Source: Sphagnum compactum
Taxonomy: Eukaryota > Bryophyta > Sphagnopsida > Sphagnales
NCBI GenBank assembly: GCA_965153455.1
Contig: OZ234503.1
Coordinates: 7,408,157-7,472,156, forward strand
Length of the DNA stretch: 64,000 nt
Direction: 5' to 3'
A program made the position numbers and the translations under genes. Below, one piece after another: positions 1 through 11,076 of the stretch. The notes beneath the pieces were generated by a model. It was not told where the DNA came from. It made no database searches and was given only the letters and a program-made list of their open reading frames with translations. The stretch's first letter is position 1, and every line of letters begins with the position of its first letter.

Positions 1-199
1 CAGAAACCCTCCGATACTACTGCGATGTCCGCGTCCACGACGTCGCAGTACGACGACAAACGGCCTTCAAACTCAGAGAGAGCCACAAGAAATTGTCTCA
101 AGTGAGAAAAAAAATGCAGTACGGGGGGATTTCGAACGCCCGCAAGGAAAGCAACAACAGCAACAAAGACGCCTTTCTGTCCGGAGCCGTGCGAGGACG

Positions 200-1290
200 C
201 GAAACCGAAGGGACGAAAGGTGGAATTAGGGTTTCCCCCACACGCTTTTGCGGAAGCTTTTCTTCATCCGCGCGTCGGTTGAACGACACTTACAGTGGAT
301 CTCGTGATTCAGCCGCACCCACACCTGCGTTTGGCATGCCACCCATCAACTTCCAATACCCGCCCAAACTTCACAAGGAGCCTGAAGAGCAGTCAAAAAT
401 GAATCAAAACGAGAATGAAGAAACCCATAACTTTCAATACACAAGCTGTCAATAGTGAGAAACAAGCATCGAGGGGACTAAAGAAGACCACTTTCGCACA
501 TTCCCTCGATGCTTGTTTCTTGCTATCAACAGCTCGTGTCCATAGCCCTGCAGCAGCATGCGCAAGCTATAACAATTCTTCAGGACTGCTGCACTTGGTC
601 GGAGTTCCTCATCTCTTCCACACATCATAACTGGTGCACCTCCGTCACTAGCCACCAGCTGATTTGTGGCAGATGACAGCTCTTTCGTCTTAAGTTTTTT
701 TTTGTTATAGTTGATTGTCATTTTGTAGTCATGAGTCCTCTTTGCATAGGGTCTTTACCTGATTTTTGGTGATTGTTTGCTTTTGTTTTTTCTTTGGGTT
801 GTGTCTACTTGTGTTCTCATTTGCCTTGTACTTTTGATGGATGGGTTATCATCCTTGATTTTTATTCACAGGGTTTTCCTTCTTGAAGAGCACAAGAGTC
901 GAAAAATTAGGGTTTCTTACCGCATGTTTTTGCAGAATTTCAAGCGTTTCTTCATTCGCGCGTCGGTTGAACGACGGTTACAGCAGTGTCTTGCGATTCC
1001 CCGCACCTCACCCTGCGTTTTGCATACCACCCATCACTTCCCTTCCCCACCCAGATTTCACAAGGAGCTCGAAGAGCACAAGAGTCGAGAAATTAGGGTT
1101 TCCCGCATGCTTTTGCGGAATTTCAAGCTTTTCTCCCTCCGCACGTCGGTTGAATGACGGTTACAGTGTGTCTCGTAATTCAGCCGCACCCACAACTGCG
1201 TTTCGCACGCGACCCATCAGATTCCTTTCCTCACCACAACTTCACAAGGAGCGTGAAGAGCATAAGAGTCGAGAAACTAGGGTTTGGTGG
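200..1290 (+). repeat. Diverged ~185 bp repeats upstream of the SIS-domain gene
   Basis: The same block, starting near GAAGAGCACAAGAGTCGAGAAA, recurs at about 886, 1071 and 1255, a spacing of about 185 bp. A further copy lies at about 200-400, separated by unrelated DNA. Each copy carries a telobox-like TTAGGGTTT, the segment GCGTCGGTTGAACGAC, and a CACAAGGAGC stretch at its end. The last partial copy runs directly into the start of the SIS-domain gene, so the gene's promoter or 5' UTR is built from these repeats. Reading frames that cross the copies differ from copy to copy, so I treat them as non-coding. Confidence 0.8.
439..539. other. Long inverted repeat, 39-bp stem (foldback, possible MIR-like locus)
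   Basis: Bases 439-477 pair with 501-539 around a 23-nt loop. The inner 17 bp (GAAACAAGCATCGAGGG against CCCTCGATGCTTGTTTC) are perfect. The outer part has five mismatches, several of which become G-U wobbles in RNA. The arm length and the pattern of substitutions resemble a plant microRNA precursor. They could equally be a young foldback or a fragment of a transposon. I do not recognise a known microRNA in either arm. Confidence 0.6.
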
Positions 1291-1307
1291 ATTCATCGCG
1301 TGCAAGC

Positions 1308-2435
1308 ATGGCGGCACCTTACATGGTTCAGACATCTCTCTCGTTCATGGCGATCACGGCATTAGCGGAGATTCATCGTGTCTTCAACCGAGCAGAGCTG
1401 AGCAAGCAGGATCCAACCATACCGATAGTGAAGGAGATCATGAGGGCGCGGGGGAAGCACATCGTGCTGCATGGTTTGGGAAGAGAAGGACTCATCATGC
1501 GGGGGTTTGCGATGCGTCTCTTCCATCTCGGCTTACCCAGTGTGCATTTCTTCGGCGACATGTGCACACCCATGCTTGCCACAGGAGATTTGTTGATCGT
1601 GAGTTCCGGACCGGGATGGTTCAGTAGCGCAGATGCTATCATCGTGGAAGCTACAGCTTCTGGTGCAAGAGTGTTGGTCATCACTGCAAAACCTGACGGC
1701 GAAGCTGCCAAACTCGCGACTACAATTGCGTTAGTTCCTGCTCAAACCATCGCCGATCCGGACTTCGATCCTAATGCTCCTCCCGACGCTCCTCCTCAAG
1801 ATGCCGTCCAGATGGTAGATTCCAAAACGCCATGGCAACTGGAGCATGCAAATCAGCAACCAGGAAAAGTTCCAAAGGGAGATCCCATGGCTGCCGATCC
1901 ACCCAAAGGGACCAGCAAAGGACCCACCAAGAAAGGCGAAGTTCCTCCTGCTACTAAGACTAGTGATGCCAAGAAAGCCTCAATCCCTGACACCAAAACA
2001 GGAGGATCCATTGCTACTGCTGATGCCAAAAAAGGATCAACAAAGCAAGTGGAAGGAGAGGTAACAACAACAACAAGGCTTTCAAAAGCAGCAAGCAAAG
2101 TACTCAACAATCCTGCAATGCCTGCAAATCTGCAAGAGGCAACAGGTGAGCTCTGCAAGGCAGGTATCACATTGTACCCACCTGAGAAAGCTCGTTTTGT
2201 AGTCACTGACAACAAGATTCTGCCCATGGGAAGCTGCTATGAGGGAGCTCTCTTCATTCTGTTTGAGATTGTGGTGTACACTTTGAGAGAGAAGCTGCAA
2301 GAAGTTTTGCCTGTGATGCGGGGCCGCAACACTAATCTGGATCACTTCCCTCCAACCCATTCTTGTGGTCCTCCACCTCCACCTCCACCCCCTCCCCTTC
2401 CTGGTGAATGTGGCAAAGTCCACCCTAATCCTTGA
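1308..2435 (+). CDS. SIS-domain protein, 6-phospho-3-hexuloisomerase-like, intronless
   Basis: This intact 375-residue frame contains a SIS (sugar isomerase) domain. The first ATG is at 1308, with no earlier in-frame ATG. Residues 50-76 hold the glycine-rich segment LHGLGREG followed by RGFAMRLFHLGLPSVHFFGD, and residues 92-103 hold GDLLIVSSGPG, typical of phosphosugar-binding SIS folds of the 6-phospho-3-hexuloisomerase family. The closing helix of that family (LPMGSCYEGAL... then RNTNLD) appears only at residues 304-345. The domain is therefore interrupted by about 150 residues rich in Lys, Pro, Thr and Ala (roughly 155-303). The C-terminus adds a poly-proline run and PGECGKVHPNP. The archaeal-type enzyme isomerises hexulose-6-phosphate. 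Whether this plant protein does so, or only binds a sugar phosphate, cannot be told from sequence. No transit peptide is evident, which suggests the cytosol. Confidence 0.82.
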   Translation: MAAPYMVQTSLSFMAITALAEIHRVFNRAELSKQDPTIPIVKEIMRARGKHIVLHGLGREGLIMRGFAMRLFHLGLPSVHFFGDMCTPMLATGDLLIVSSGPGWFSSADAIIVEATASGARVLVITAKPDGEAAKLATTIALVPAQTIADPDFDPNAPPDAPPQDAVQMVDSKTPWQLEHANQQPGKVPKGDPMAADPPKGTSKGPTKKGEVPPATKTSDAKKASIPDTKTGGSIATADAKKGSTKQVEGEVTTTTRLSKAASKVLNNPAMPANLQEATGELCKAGITLYPPEKARFVVTDNKILPMGSCYEGALFILFEIVVYTLREKLQEVLPVMRGRNTNLDHFPPTHSCGPPPPPPPPPLPGECGKVHPNP

Positions 2436-2830
2436 GGATGTTGTGTGCTCTCTCTCTCAACTCTCTCCATCTCTCTGCGTCTGTGTCTCTTTCTCTCTCT
2501 GTGTCTCCATGTCTCTCTCTCTCTCTTTCTGGCATCAGAGAGATTCACCCAAATCTTGACAATCAAACATGTCAACACAACATTTTCCCTTCCTTTTTCC
2601 TCTGTTTCTCAATGTTCTCTCCAAGTCACAATGTCTCTGTTTCTCTTTGACATCATAGAGATTCACCCAAATCTTGATGATCAAACATGTCAACACAACA
2701 TTTGCCTTTCTTTTTTTTTTGGTTTCTCAGTGCCCCCGTGTGATTTCTGTCATCAGAGAGATTGAATCAAATTCTGGCACTCAAAGATATCAACATGACA
2801 TTCGCCCTTCTTTTTCTCTCAATCCTTCCC
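2436..2830 (+). repeat. CT-rich tract and three ~110 bp repeats in the SIS gene 3' region
   Basis: A (CT)n-rich tract directly after the stop codon (about 2445-2535) is followed by three imperfect copies of a block beginning CATCAGAGAGATT and continuing through ATCAAACATGTCAACA, at about 2533, 2651 and 2751. A (CTGT)n microsatellite lies at about 2835-2862. The tract probably lies in the transcribed 3' region. No protein-coding content was found in it. Confidence 0.7.
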
Positions 2831-2869
2831 TCCCTGTCTGTCTGTCTGTCTGTCTGTCTGTCTTTTTCT

Positions 2870-3950
2870 CATATAATTTCAATGCAAGCACATCCTCTGA
2901 GGATGAGGTTTCTGTTTGGAGATTTGGAGGCAGGCAAAGAGGTGACAGTGTTTGTGGATATAACCAATTAGACATGTCTGGCTGTTCTATTATCACCATC
3001 TGTAAAAACACCCATCATGTTAAGAACCCGTCAGGTTAAGAACCATGAAATCTGCAAACACTGGAGATGAAATTGCAAACACTACACAGGAATTGAGGGA
3101 CAAAAATATATGATGAGTAAAATATCAAATGAAATGACACTGGCATCAATCATTTCAGTTCCTTTGACACAGTACCCAGTAAGGACCTCTTACCATGCTC
3201 AAGGAGGCCAGCTCTGATCTCATTTTGGGAAAATCAACTGCAGAATGTAGGAAGAATTAAAGAATGAACTCCACACAGTCAAGCATTCACACCACAAATG
3301 TAAATGCATAGTACATAAATGTGGGAAGAAACACTTTTCCAATTTTGATGATGTGCATGCTATTCTTGGCTTGAAGAAATAACTCAAGAATTTAAAGATG
3401 ACGTGAAGTTTTGGAGGAAATGACTTTGCATAATGTCCATGCACATAACTTGGACTTTTAGAGAGAGGATGTGTGCCAAATGATTATGTGCAGATCCCCA
3501 GATGAATAACATATTTAAAGAGATTCCAGAGAAAACTCCACAAACAAACACATTGAAGGAGACACAAAACAAGAATTCATGAGTGCTGTTTGTAACCAGA
3601 TGAATGTCATGAACAAAAGTGCCAAACTGACAAGCTGCCATGAGTTCCACACTGACTTCATTGTGGAGGTAAATTACATCAGATAGATGTGCCTCCCTTT
3701 CACATTAAAATTTCTCCAAGTGCTTTATGTCTTGTGGATTGACAATGGAACGCCCAAGGTCCATGCTGTCGAGACCTTCCCCTACATGAAAACCAAGGAA
3801 CTTTATGGCTAATTCGCCCACTAAAGCAGGGCCTTACATCATAATGCCCTTTGTAACTCTAGGATTTGGCAATTGTGGCAAGTAAGGTTCCTCAAATAAC
3901 AAGCAATTTTTCTTTTTGAAGGACAATATTAGACCTGATTGACAAGTTGT
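2870..3950. other. Intergenic DNA, no gene recognised
   Basis: This stretch has moderate base composition without repeats. Minus-strand frames of 74 and 88 codons (3220-3444 and 3384-3650) have no recognisable motif. I see nothing further in it. Confidence 0.5.
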
Positions 3951-3959
3951 TGACACTCC

Positions 3960-4036
3960 CAAGTCAAGCTTAGTGGTAGAACGCTAACATGACTTTCACA
4001 TGCACACCAATGGGTTTGAACCCATAACCTTTTTTG
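3960..4036 (+). repeat. tRNA-like relic or SINE head with pol III A and B boxes
   Basis: GCTTAGTGGTAGAAC at 3968-3982 matches the A box / D-arm of a tRNA. GGGTTTGAACCC at 4012-4023 matches a B box / T-arm. T6 follows at 4030-4035, where a pol III terminator would be. The segment between the boxes does not fold into a clean anticodon arm, and no acceptor stem is formed. This is a tRNA-derived SINE or a dead tRNA, not a functional tRNA gene. Confidence 0.55.
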
Positions 4037-4750
4037 ATGTCCCAAGGTTTCAAATCATTTTCATAACTTCATCTCGTTCAAATGCATTTTCAAAAATTTT
4101 AAACTTTTCTTCTAAATTTACATCCATATTAATCAATTCTACCAAGTTAGAATGTGAGTTATAACCCATCTTAAAATTATTACGCTAATCGCGTAATGAT
4201 TATCAACTTTTTAAAATGTTCCAATTGCAAGCAAGCTGATTTTAGATTTGTAAGTATCCTAGTTAGAGAAAAAAGTTCCTTCCCTCTCAATTTGTGATCC
4301 TACAATGCCAATGATTTGACATGCCAAAAAATCAACAATAATATACATTGACTCATGTTTCCTCAACATTGTAAATGACATTTAATTTATTTTTCAAATT
4401 CGTATGGTATCATATGAAAGTGAATAACTACTTGTCAACAAGCACCTTTGATGATTCACTTATTTCAATAGTCATTTTGAATATATCCAAATTATAATCC
4501 TCATTGTTTGTTGAACTACCAAAAATTTAGGTTCTATCACATGATACAATAGATAATTACATCTAAAGAACATAGGTAACAAAAACTTCGTATCATATTT
4601 TTTATCAATAGCCACACCTTGTTAAAAAATAAAATGAAAAAGACTAGAAAAATGTTCTTAAATTGAAGTCCAACATAAAAAAAAAACATGTTGTGGATTT
4701 TTCACTCTTCATATTTCTCTAGGAATGAAAGGAAACAATCCAAAACAACA
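4036..4750. other. AT-rich intergenic DNA
   Basis: Very AT-rich sequence with short homopolymers and no ORF of note. It may be the degraded 3' half of the adjoining hAT remnant, but I cannot align it by eye. Confidence 0.4.
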
Positions 4751-6000
4751 CATACTTCTTTTTTGATGTTAAATGCAAGCAAAGTTAACTCAAAACACCA
4801 TAATCATTCTCCTTAAAATTATTCATAAAAGATGAAATTTCAATTTCATTTTTCAATTTCAAGTTCATGGTTATGGCAACATGCAATGCATCACTAATCA
4901 ATGCCCATGAGATTGGTTCAGCACACAAACAATTACAATAGGAGAAAGACAATTTAAAATTATTTAAGAAATATGCCATGTTAGAAGAAGTGACACATTC
5001 TCATTCACTTTCATTGTAGTTTGTTTGTTGTAACAAAAAACAATAGCCTTCTAAAACTGCAAAGCTTTTTGGAACATGATTGTTTTACTAGCAAACTTAC
5101 AAAACATCATAACCAACTCAAACGTTATTTCTACCATTTACAAAAGAATGAATGAAAATGATGAAGAATGTAAAGACGAAAGGAATTAGTAAAGGTATAT
5201 TATGTTGTTTTGACTGGAGTGTACAACTTTCTTGGATGAAAACCAAAATCAAGTCAAGTTTATTCCACTCATGTTTGCTTTTGCTATATTTTTTTGGAAA
5301 TGTGCTTAGATGCAAACTTTATAAACACATATTCGAGCCATTTGCAAACTTTTTAATCTCTAGTGACATATTGACAAGCTTTAGAAAAGACATGGTCAAA
5401 ACAAGTATTTTGAAAAATTTCTTCCAACTCCAAGACATCACAATTCACAAAATATTTTAGTGCATAAATCACCACATTCAAATTTGTCCCTTCATTTTTC
5501 ATGTATGCCATGATCTTTTTCGTCAAACCATATTGATCCAATAAGTTTATTAAGTTTTCTCCCAATGCGTGCCTTGTAGTTTTTTTTTTACAAATAAAAA
5601 AATAGTAATGTGTTTAGGTTGTTCCCAAGAAATTAATAACAAATGCAAAAATATCTTGAACTCCCTTAAACACCTCAAAATCAAACTTGGGAGTTGTAGA
5701 ATTACATTATGTTAAGATTGGTAAGACATATTTGTTTAGTTTAATTCTCCACCAAGTTAAACAACACTTTTTGTGAAAAAAAAATTTGTGAAAGAAACAC
5801 CATCCAAGAACACAAATGCATAACTTTTTCATCATACATTTTTCACAAATTACAAAGGGAAATAATTTTTCATTTTGAAAATGCCAAGGGTTCCAAAAAA
5901 ATTTGCCACACATTTTCCTTTTTGAAAGGATCTTTCACACTAATTTTTACATATATTGAGGTTCCAAACATATTTGATCTTTTTATTATAGGTTATTTTC
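4750..6000 (-). pseudogene. Decayed hAT-type transposase, copy 1
   Basis: Minus-strand translation across several frames gives a recognisable hAT transposase middle region. In order it reads VQDIFAFVINFLGNN (about 5690-5640), then LLDQYGLTKKIMAYMKNEGTN (about 5545-5480), then VNCDVLELEE and CFDHVFSKACQYVT (about 5460-5360), a stop, then KVCKWLEYV and SKHEWNK (to about 5260). Further fragments with LCAEPISWALISDALHVA lie at about 4930-4870. This type of transposase is widespread in non-flowering plants. Stops and frame changes throughout make it non-functional. Terminal inverted repeats and target duplications were not found. Confidence 0.72.
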
Positions 6001-6351
6001 CCAAACGTCCTTTCAATGGACTATTCATTTCCGAGCTCCAAACTTTTTTGCAATGATTAAGTGTTTTGAATCCAATATTTTTTCAATTTTATTGTTTCAT
6101 TATTTTTTAATATGATATCAAAACTTTCCTTGATTTCATTATAGCACTAGCAACATCCACATCCTTATTATCATTGACACAAAAACAAAACCCAACTCAA
6201 AGCATTTTCACTGTCCAATTTTTCCTTCGAACACATAATTTGTCAAGATTCAATTTCATTATTCCTCTTCATTTTGTGATGGCCTACATAATTCTATTTG
6301 ATAGCTTTTTTTTCTTTAGATTCATCATATGTTACATTTTCTTCCATTCAT

Positions 6352-6406
6352 TATATATATATATATATATATAAATATAAAGAGAGAGAGAGAGAGAGAG
6401 AGAGAA
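6352..6406. repeat. Compound microsatellite (TA)n-(AG)n
   Basis: A run of about ten TA dinucleotides is followed by AAATATAA and then about fourteen AG dinucleotides. Confidence 0.95.
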
Positions 6407-6409
6407 GTA

Positions 6410-7925
6410 AACCAAAACAAAAAATAGAGAAAAAATCAGTACAAACAAAAAAAATCAAACAAAGAAACCTAAAATTATAAACAAACATTTTAACAAATAA
6501 AAAATACAAACTTGAAGTTGAAAATTAAAAAGCAACATAAAATATGCAAACAAATAAAACACGATTTTTTTTATAAATTTTTACTTTGAATTTGAAATTG
6601 CAACTTGATGATGGCTAATAGCCAAAATCTGAACGTGCACAATGCAAGAGGCCAAGGGCATGGGAAAGTACATGCAAAGGAACAAGTGGAAAGAGCGAAG
6701 CTAAAAGGAATGTAACCACAATATATAAATAAAGTGAAAAGGAGAGCAAAGTGAGAAGGAAAAAAAACAATGTTAGAAGGTGTAAAAGACATAAAAAAAA
6801 ACTAAACAATATGTACACAATGCAATAAAAGTTCAAGTGCAAACTAAAATCAAAATAACAACACATGATGCTTGGAAATCTTCAAGAGAAAAGGCAAAGT
6901 GGGGCCCAAATGAAAGCTTGGGCCCCTTTATGTTTGCGAAAGCAACTTTTTATGATAATTAATAAAACAATTGTTGTGTAATCATCGCTCTAAACCCTAA
7001 TCTCCAATTTCTAAAAACTTTAGCTTAAAAAACTCAAAAGCCTTGGTTTAAAAGCCCATTCCTAAACTTTGCCAACCATCCTAGACCCTAGGTCCTACTT
7101 ACTACCTAAATTAGACCTATAAACCCCTCCCTATACATGAAAATTAGATTTAGTATCTTCCATTACCATACCTAGGTATTTGGTTTTGAAAAAATATCAT
7201 GGTGTTGATTCTTAAACTGTTCCTTTTCACTCCAACAAAATTGTCAAGATGAATATCATGGTGGATATCATTGACTATGATATGTTCAATTTGAAAACCA
7301 ACTTGAAACCTTAGTTGGTTCTCACATTTTTATGATGTGTTGAACATTGGATTTTATTAGTCTTGGGTGGATGTTTGAATTTTTTAATAACTTGTAGTTC
7401 AATTATTTTCAAAATTTTCAAAATCAAAGAACATATGGTTCCCATTTAACTGATTTTTTTCAAAAAATCAAAGAATCTCAATTTTTAATAATTTGAAATT
7501 ATTTTAAAATCAAAGAACCTTCAGTTTCATTTATCCTTCAACCCCTTCATAAAAGAACTAGAGGTTTTCATGAAAAAATAAATAGTTTTATTATAGGTGA
7601 TTAACTCATTTGGTTGGTTCTTTGATTCTTGAAAATGGGAAGTATATGTCAAAATTGAGTGTTTGCATCTTTTTTTGAAAATTGTGATTTATATATCAAA
7701 TGGTAGACTTAGTTTTTTGATTATTTGAGGGATCACAACTATGTAACTTTGATTTTTGAAAGTTGTGATACATATACGTATATCAAATTTGGTTCATTCA
7801 TTGTTTGAAGAACTAAGATTTATACATTAGAGTTATTCATAAAGTAAGGAAAACACAAAACCATAACCTTGAATTTGGTCATACATAGGGTAAAATTTTT
7901 AAAAAGAACTTGCAAAAAAGTAGAT
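6410..7925. other. AT-rich intergenic DNA with one perfect short palindrome
   Basis: No gene was recognised. At 6901-6926 GGGGCCCAA and TTGGGCCCC form a 9-bp perfect inverted repeat around 8 nt. Scattered CCCTAA-like strings occur near 6990-7130. Confidence 0.5.
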
Positions 7926-7929
7926 TAAC

Positions 7930-8300
7930 ATTGTTCCTAAAGGAAAAGGTGTAAAATACTTGGGTGTTCAAGTTGGCTTTCACCTTTCATAGGAAGCTAA
8001 TTTTGATAAACTCATGATTTCATTGAAGGCTAAGCTAATTTCCTAGGCTAGTTGTAAATTCTCATTGGTAGGAAAAATTTTAGATGGTAATCATGTTGTT
8101 TTTGCCTCCATTTGGTACATAGTTACTCATTGAAACCCAAATCCAAGGGCATGATTGACCCAACACCCACTAGTGCACCATTCAAAAAAATTTGTTTAGA
8201 GATTTATTTGATGGGATGAAACCCAATCTAACCTCATGACAAGGTCCTAGGATGAAGTTGCATATTTACCCATGCCTCTTAAACCCAATAATTAGTTTTT
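7930..8300 (+). pseudogene. Decayed LINE (L1-type) reverse-transcriptase C-terminal region
   Basis: One plus-strand frame starting ATT GTT CCT AAA at 7930 reads VPKGKGVKYLGVQVGFHLS, then EANFDKLMISLKAKLIS, ASCKFSLVGKIL, HVVFASIWYIVTH and PNPRA. This is the usual order in the region downstream of the catalytic RT domain of plant L1-like LINEs (leading to the zf-RVT part). The frame stays open except for point stops, several at positions where the family normally has Trp (TGG to TAG or TGA) or Arg (CGA to TGA). No upstream RT catalytic motif (FADD-like) remains, and no poly-A tail was located. Confidence 0.7.
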
Positions 8301-11070
8301 TTTTTCTCACACGCTTTAAACCCCTTTCTCACACACCCTAAACCCTAAACCTTTTCCCACTGACCATTTTGTTTGTCCCTTTCTTGTTTTCTTGTTTTCT
8401 CCATTTGTATTTTTTTTTCAATTTTGTTTTTCCCCTTGTGTTTTCTTTGTATGTTTATTTTTGTGTTTGTTTTGCATTTCTTCTTGTGTTTTTTTTTTTC
8501 TTTTTTTTTTTTTGTGTGTGCTCTTCGTGTGTGTGTGAGGAAGAGTTCTACAACAACAAGAACTTGTTAGGTTGCATAATTTTTTTTAATGTTGGTAGGC
8601 CATAAAAGAAAAAAAGCAACAATAACAAAGGTTGTTAGTTTGTAGAAGTGTGAATTGTATGTGTGAAGGATACTCGAGAGGAATGAACAAGTGCGTGTGG
8701 ATTCAACATAGAGGAAATCAATGTTAACATGACCAAGGTATTGTTTACACACTAGACTTTTGGTTTTTTTTTTTTTTTGTCCCCAATTGTTTTGGGGTTT
8801 TTGCCTATTGTTAAGGTTTTCTACTTTTTTAAAAAAAAACTATTTAAAAAATTTTATTTGTTATTTTTATATTTTCAAATCTTTGGGGTTTCCCCCCTCT
8901 TTTTGTGTGTTTTTAATTTTTTTTTTTTTTAAATTTAGCTTTCTATGTTTATGTGCGGTTTCAGTAGCTTGGTTTTTTTTTTGTTTTGTCTATTTATTGA
9001 TTTTTGTGTTTTTTTTTCTTCACCTCCTCCTTTGTTTTTATTGTCCTCTTCAACTTTAGACCTTATATTGACAACTAAACTCTACAATTTGTTTGTAATG
9101 CATTGTGTTTAGAATTGCAATGGGTATTTTTTTTATTTAATTTGGTTTTTGTTATGGTTGTTGAATTTGTTGGTTGTTATTAAATTGATTAGAATGGCAT
9201 TTGCACAAGGTTGGAAAATATTCAACCTTCACCAACCATGGATGGGATCATTTTGATGACAATTGATGGACTAGTGCATGGTGCAACAAATGGACCAATG
9301 GCATCTTTATTAGAAGATCAAGTTGAATAAAATATTGTTGGTTCATGGAAAAAATTGTTCCAATCAAACACTATAAATGAACAATTGCAAATAGTTATAC
9401 TATTTGTTCCTCCCAAAGGTGATCAATTGAACTATTTCCTTTTCAAACCTCCTTCAACTTCCCAAAGAGGGTTGGTGGATTTTTTTTTTCAAAATTTTTA
9501 ATGTAATACCTCAATTGTTTGGGATTTTAATTTTAATTTTGAATTAACAGTACTTTCATACACCCATGTTTCTAGCCATTGGTGTGCAGGAAATATTTTC
9601 ATTTTAATCCTCCTAACCTTCATCATGAACTATCATCATTGTGTGTAATATTTTCATCATGTTGAACATTATTTTCATTTCAATACCAAGGGTTTAATAT
9701 ACAAGCGATACCCTGATCATGTTGACCATAAAGTTATATAGCATAAATAATCACATAAACATAATATTTATAAACCTAATCTGCAATTTTAGAAATACAC
9801 CATTAAAATAAGCAAATCAAATTTATTAAATATAGACCTAATAGCTAATTACTTAATTGAACTAAGTACAACATGCATTATATGCACCAAAGTTGAGGCG
9901 AAGTTCCATATTCCTTGGACATATGTTAGGCTTGCAATACCTTCATCATAATGAAAAACATCTTTTAACAACTTAATGCAATACCCTAATGAGGTATTTC
10001 ACATGCTTTGGATTTATATAAATTTATGCAATATCTCAAAACACCCTAAAAGATAATTTTTCAAGCCAATGCATATTTATAATACTCTTGAATGGGTGAT
10101 GACAAATATTTTAACCATGTTTTTATATATTGTTTGAGTGAACGAGTTCAAGTATATTTTTCATTTTTTTTTATAATTGTGAGATTTATTGGAGTAGTAA
10201 TCATGTAGGTAGGTAAATAGATGGGTAGGGAGTAAGTAGGTGGGGATCACATTTTAAATATATAAATGAGTAGGTAGGTGGGAAAGAGACAAAATGTATA
10301 GGTGAATAGGTAGGTGAGGGTGAGTGGGATAGGTAGGATAGAGTTGGTGGGTGGGGGAGGGGAGGATAGGGTTTTGAGATCAGGGTTGAGAAAGGGATAG
10401 AAAACAAGCGGCTCTGCCACGAAAGGTTCTATCCTGAAAATAAGGTATTACATTTAATGTTATATTATGAACTTAAGTTATATTGGATGAAAATTAGTTG
10501 GCTTTACGAAAGATCATAAAAAATAATTCACATTCATATTGAAAAATAAAGTTTTAAAACCATCTTAAAATTCATTGTACATGTTTAGAAATTGAAACCA
10601 TAGTTCCATCATCATTTTTTTAACCATACAAATGAATATAAAGTTGTAAATAATTATATTGTTTAAAAAAATTCAACTTGGATAATCTAGACAATTTTTA
10701 GCAATGTGCATGAGGTATTTCGATGTTTGAAACAAACATCAATATTGAATGGATATAACTTGCATGGAAAGATTTTTATTTTTGGTTTCACTTTCATTTT
10801 GAAGTTTGAGAATTTGGCATTTCTTATATTTGTTTTTGTCGCATTTAGCTTTTCCATGAAAGGTTTGTTGTTATGATGTTTGATGGGTGTATGTGTGGAT
10901 AGAACATTTGTTCAATTTTTTTTTGTCTCAGTATTGATATTTATGATTTTTTTGCACATGGTCCATGAAAAAAAATGTAAAAATGCAAATTCAAGCCACA
11001 AGGTGCCAACATTTCGGGAGTAATTAATTAGGTGGAAAATGCAACATTTACATGCATATTTCACAAATGC
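8300..11070. other. T-rich and AT-rich intergenic DNA with G-strand low-complexity block
   Basis: From 8280 to 9060 the plus strand is dominated by T runs, so apparent Phe-rich frames there are compositional. From 10201 to 10365 it carries repeated GGTAGG and GTAGGTGGG motifs, which read as ACCTACC on the minus strand. No gene was recognised. A plus-strand stretch at 9190-9480 reads protein-like for short distances but matches nothing I know. Confidence 0.5.
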
Positions 11071-11076
11071 TACACT

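Noticed and set aside
93-455. 120-codon frame at the left edge
   Set aside because: It runs through a copy of the ~185-bp non-coding repeat and the hairpin, and the same frame is not kept in the other copies.
1373-1711. 112-codon minus-strand frame
   Set aside because: It is the shadow of the SIS-domain gene on the opposite strand.
3960-4036. Functional tRNA gene
   Set aside because: A and B boxes exist, but acceptor and anticodon stems do not form.
8369-9059. Long Phe/Cys-rich frames suggesting membrane proteins
   Set aside because: They arise from T-rich composition. There is no start context, motif or conserved order.
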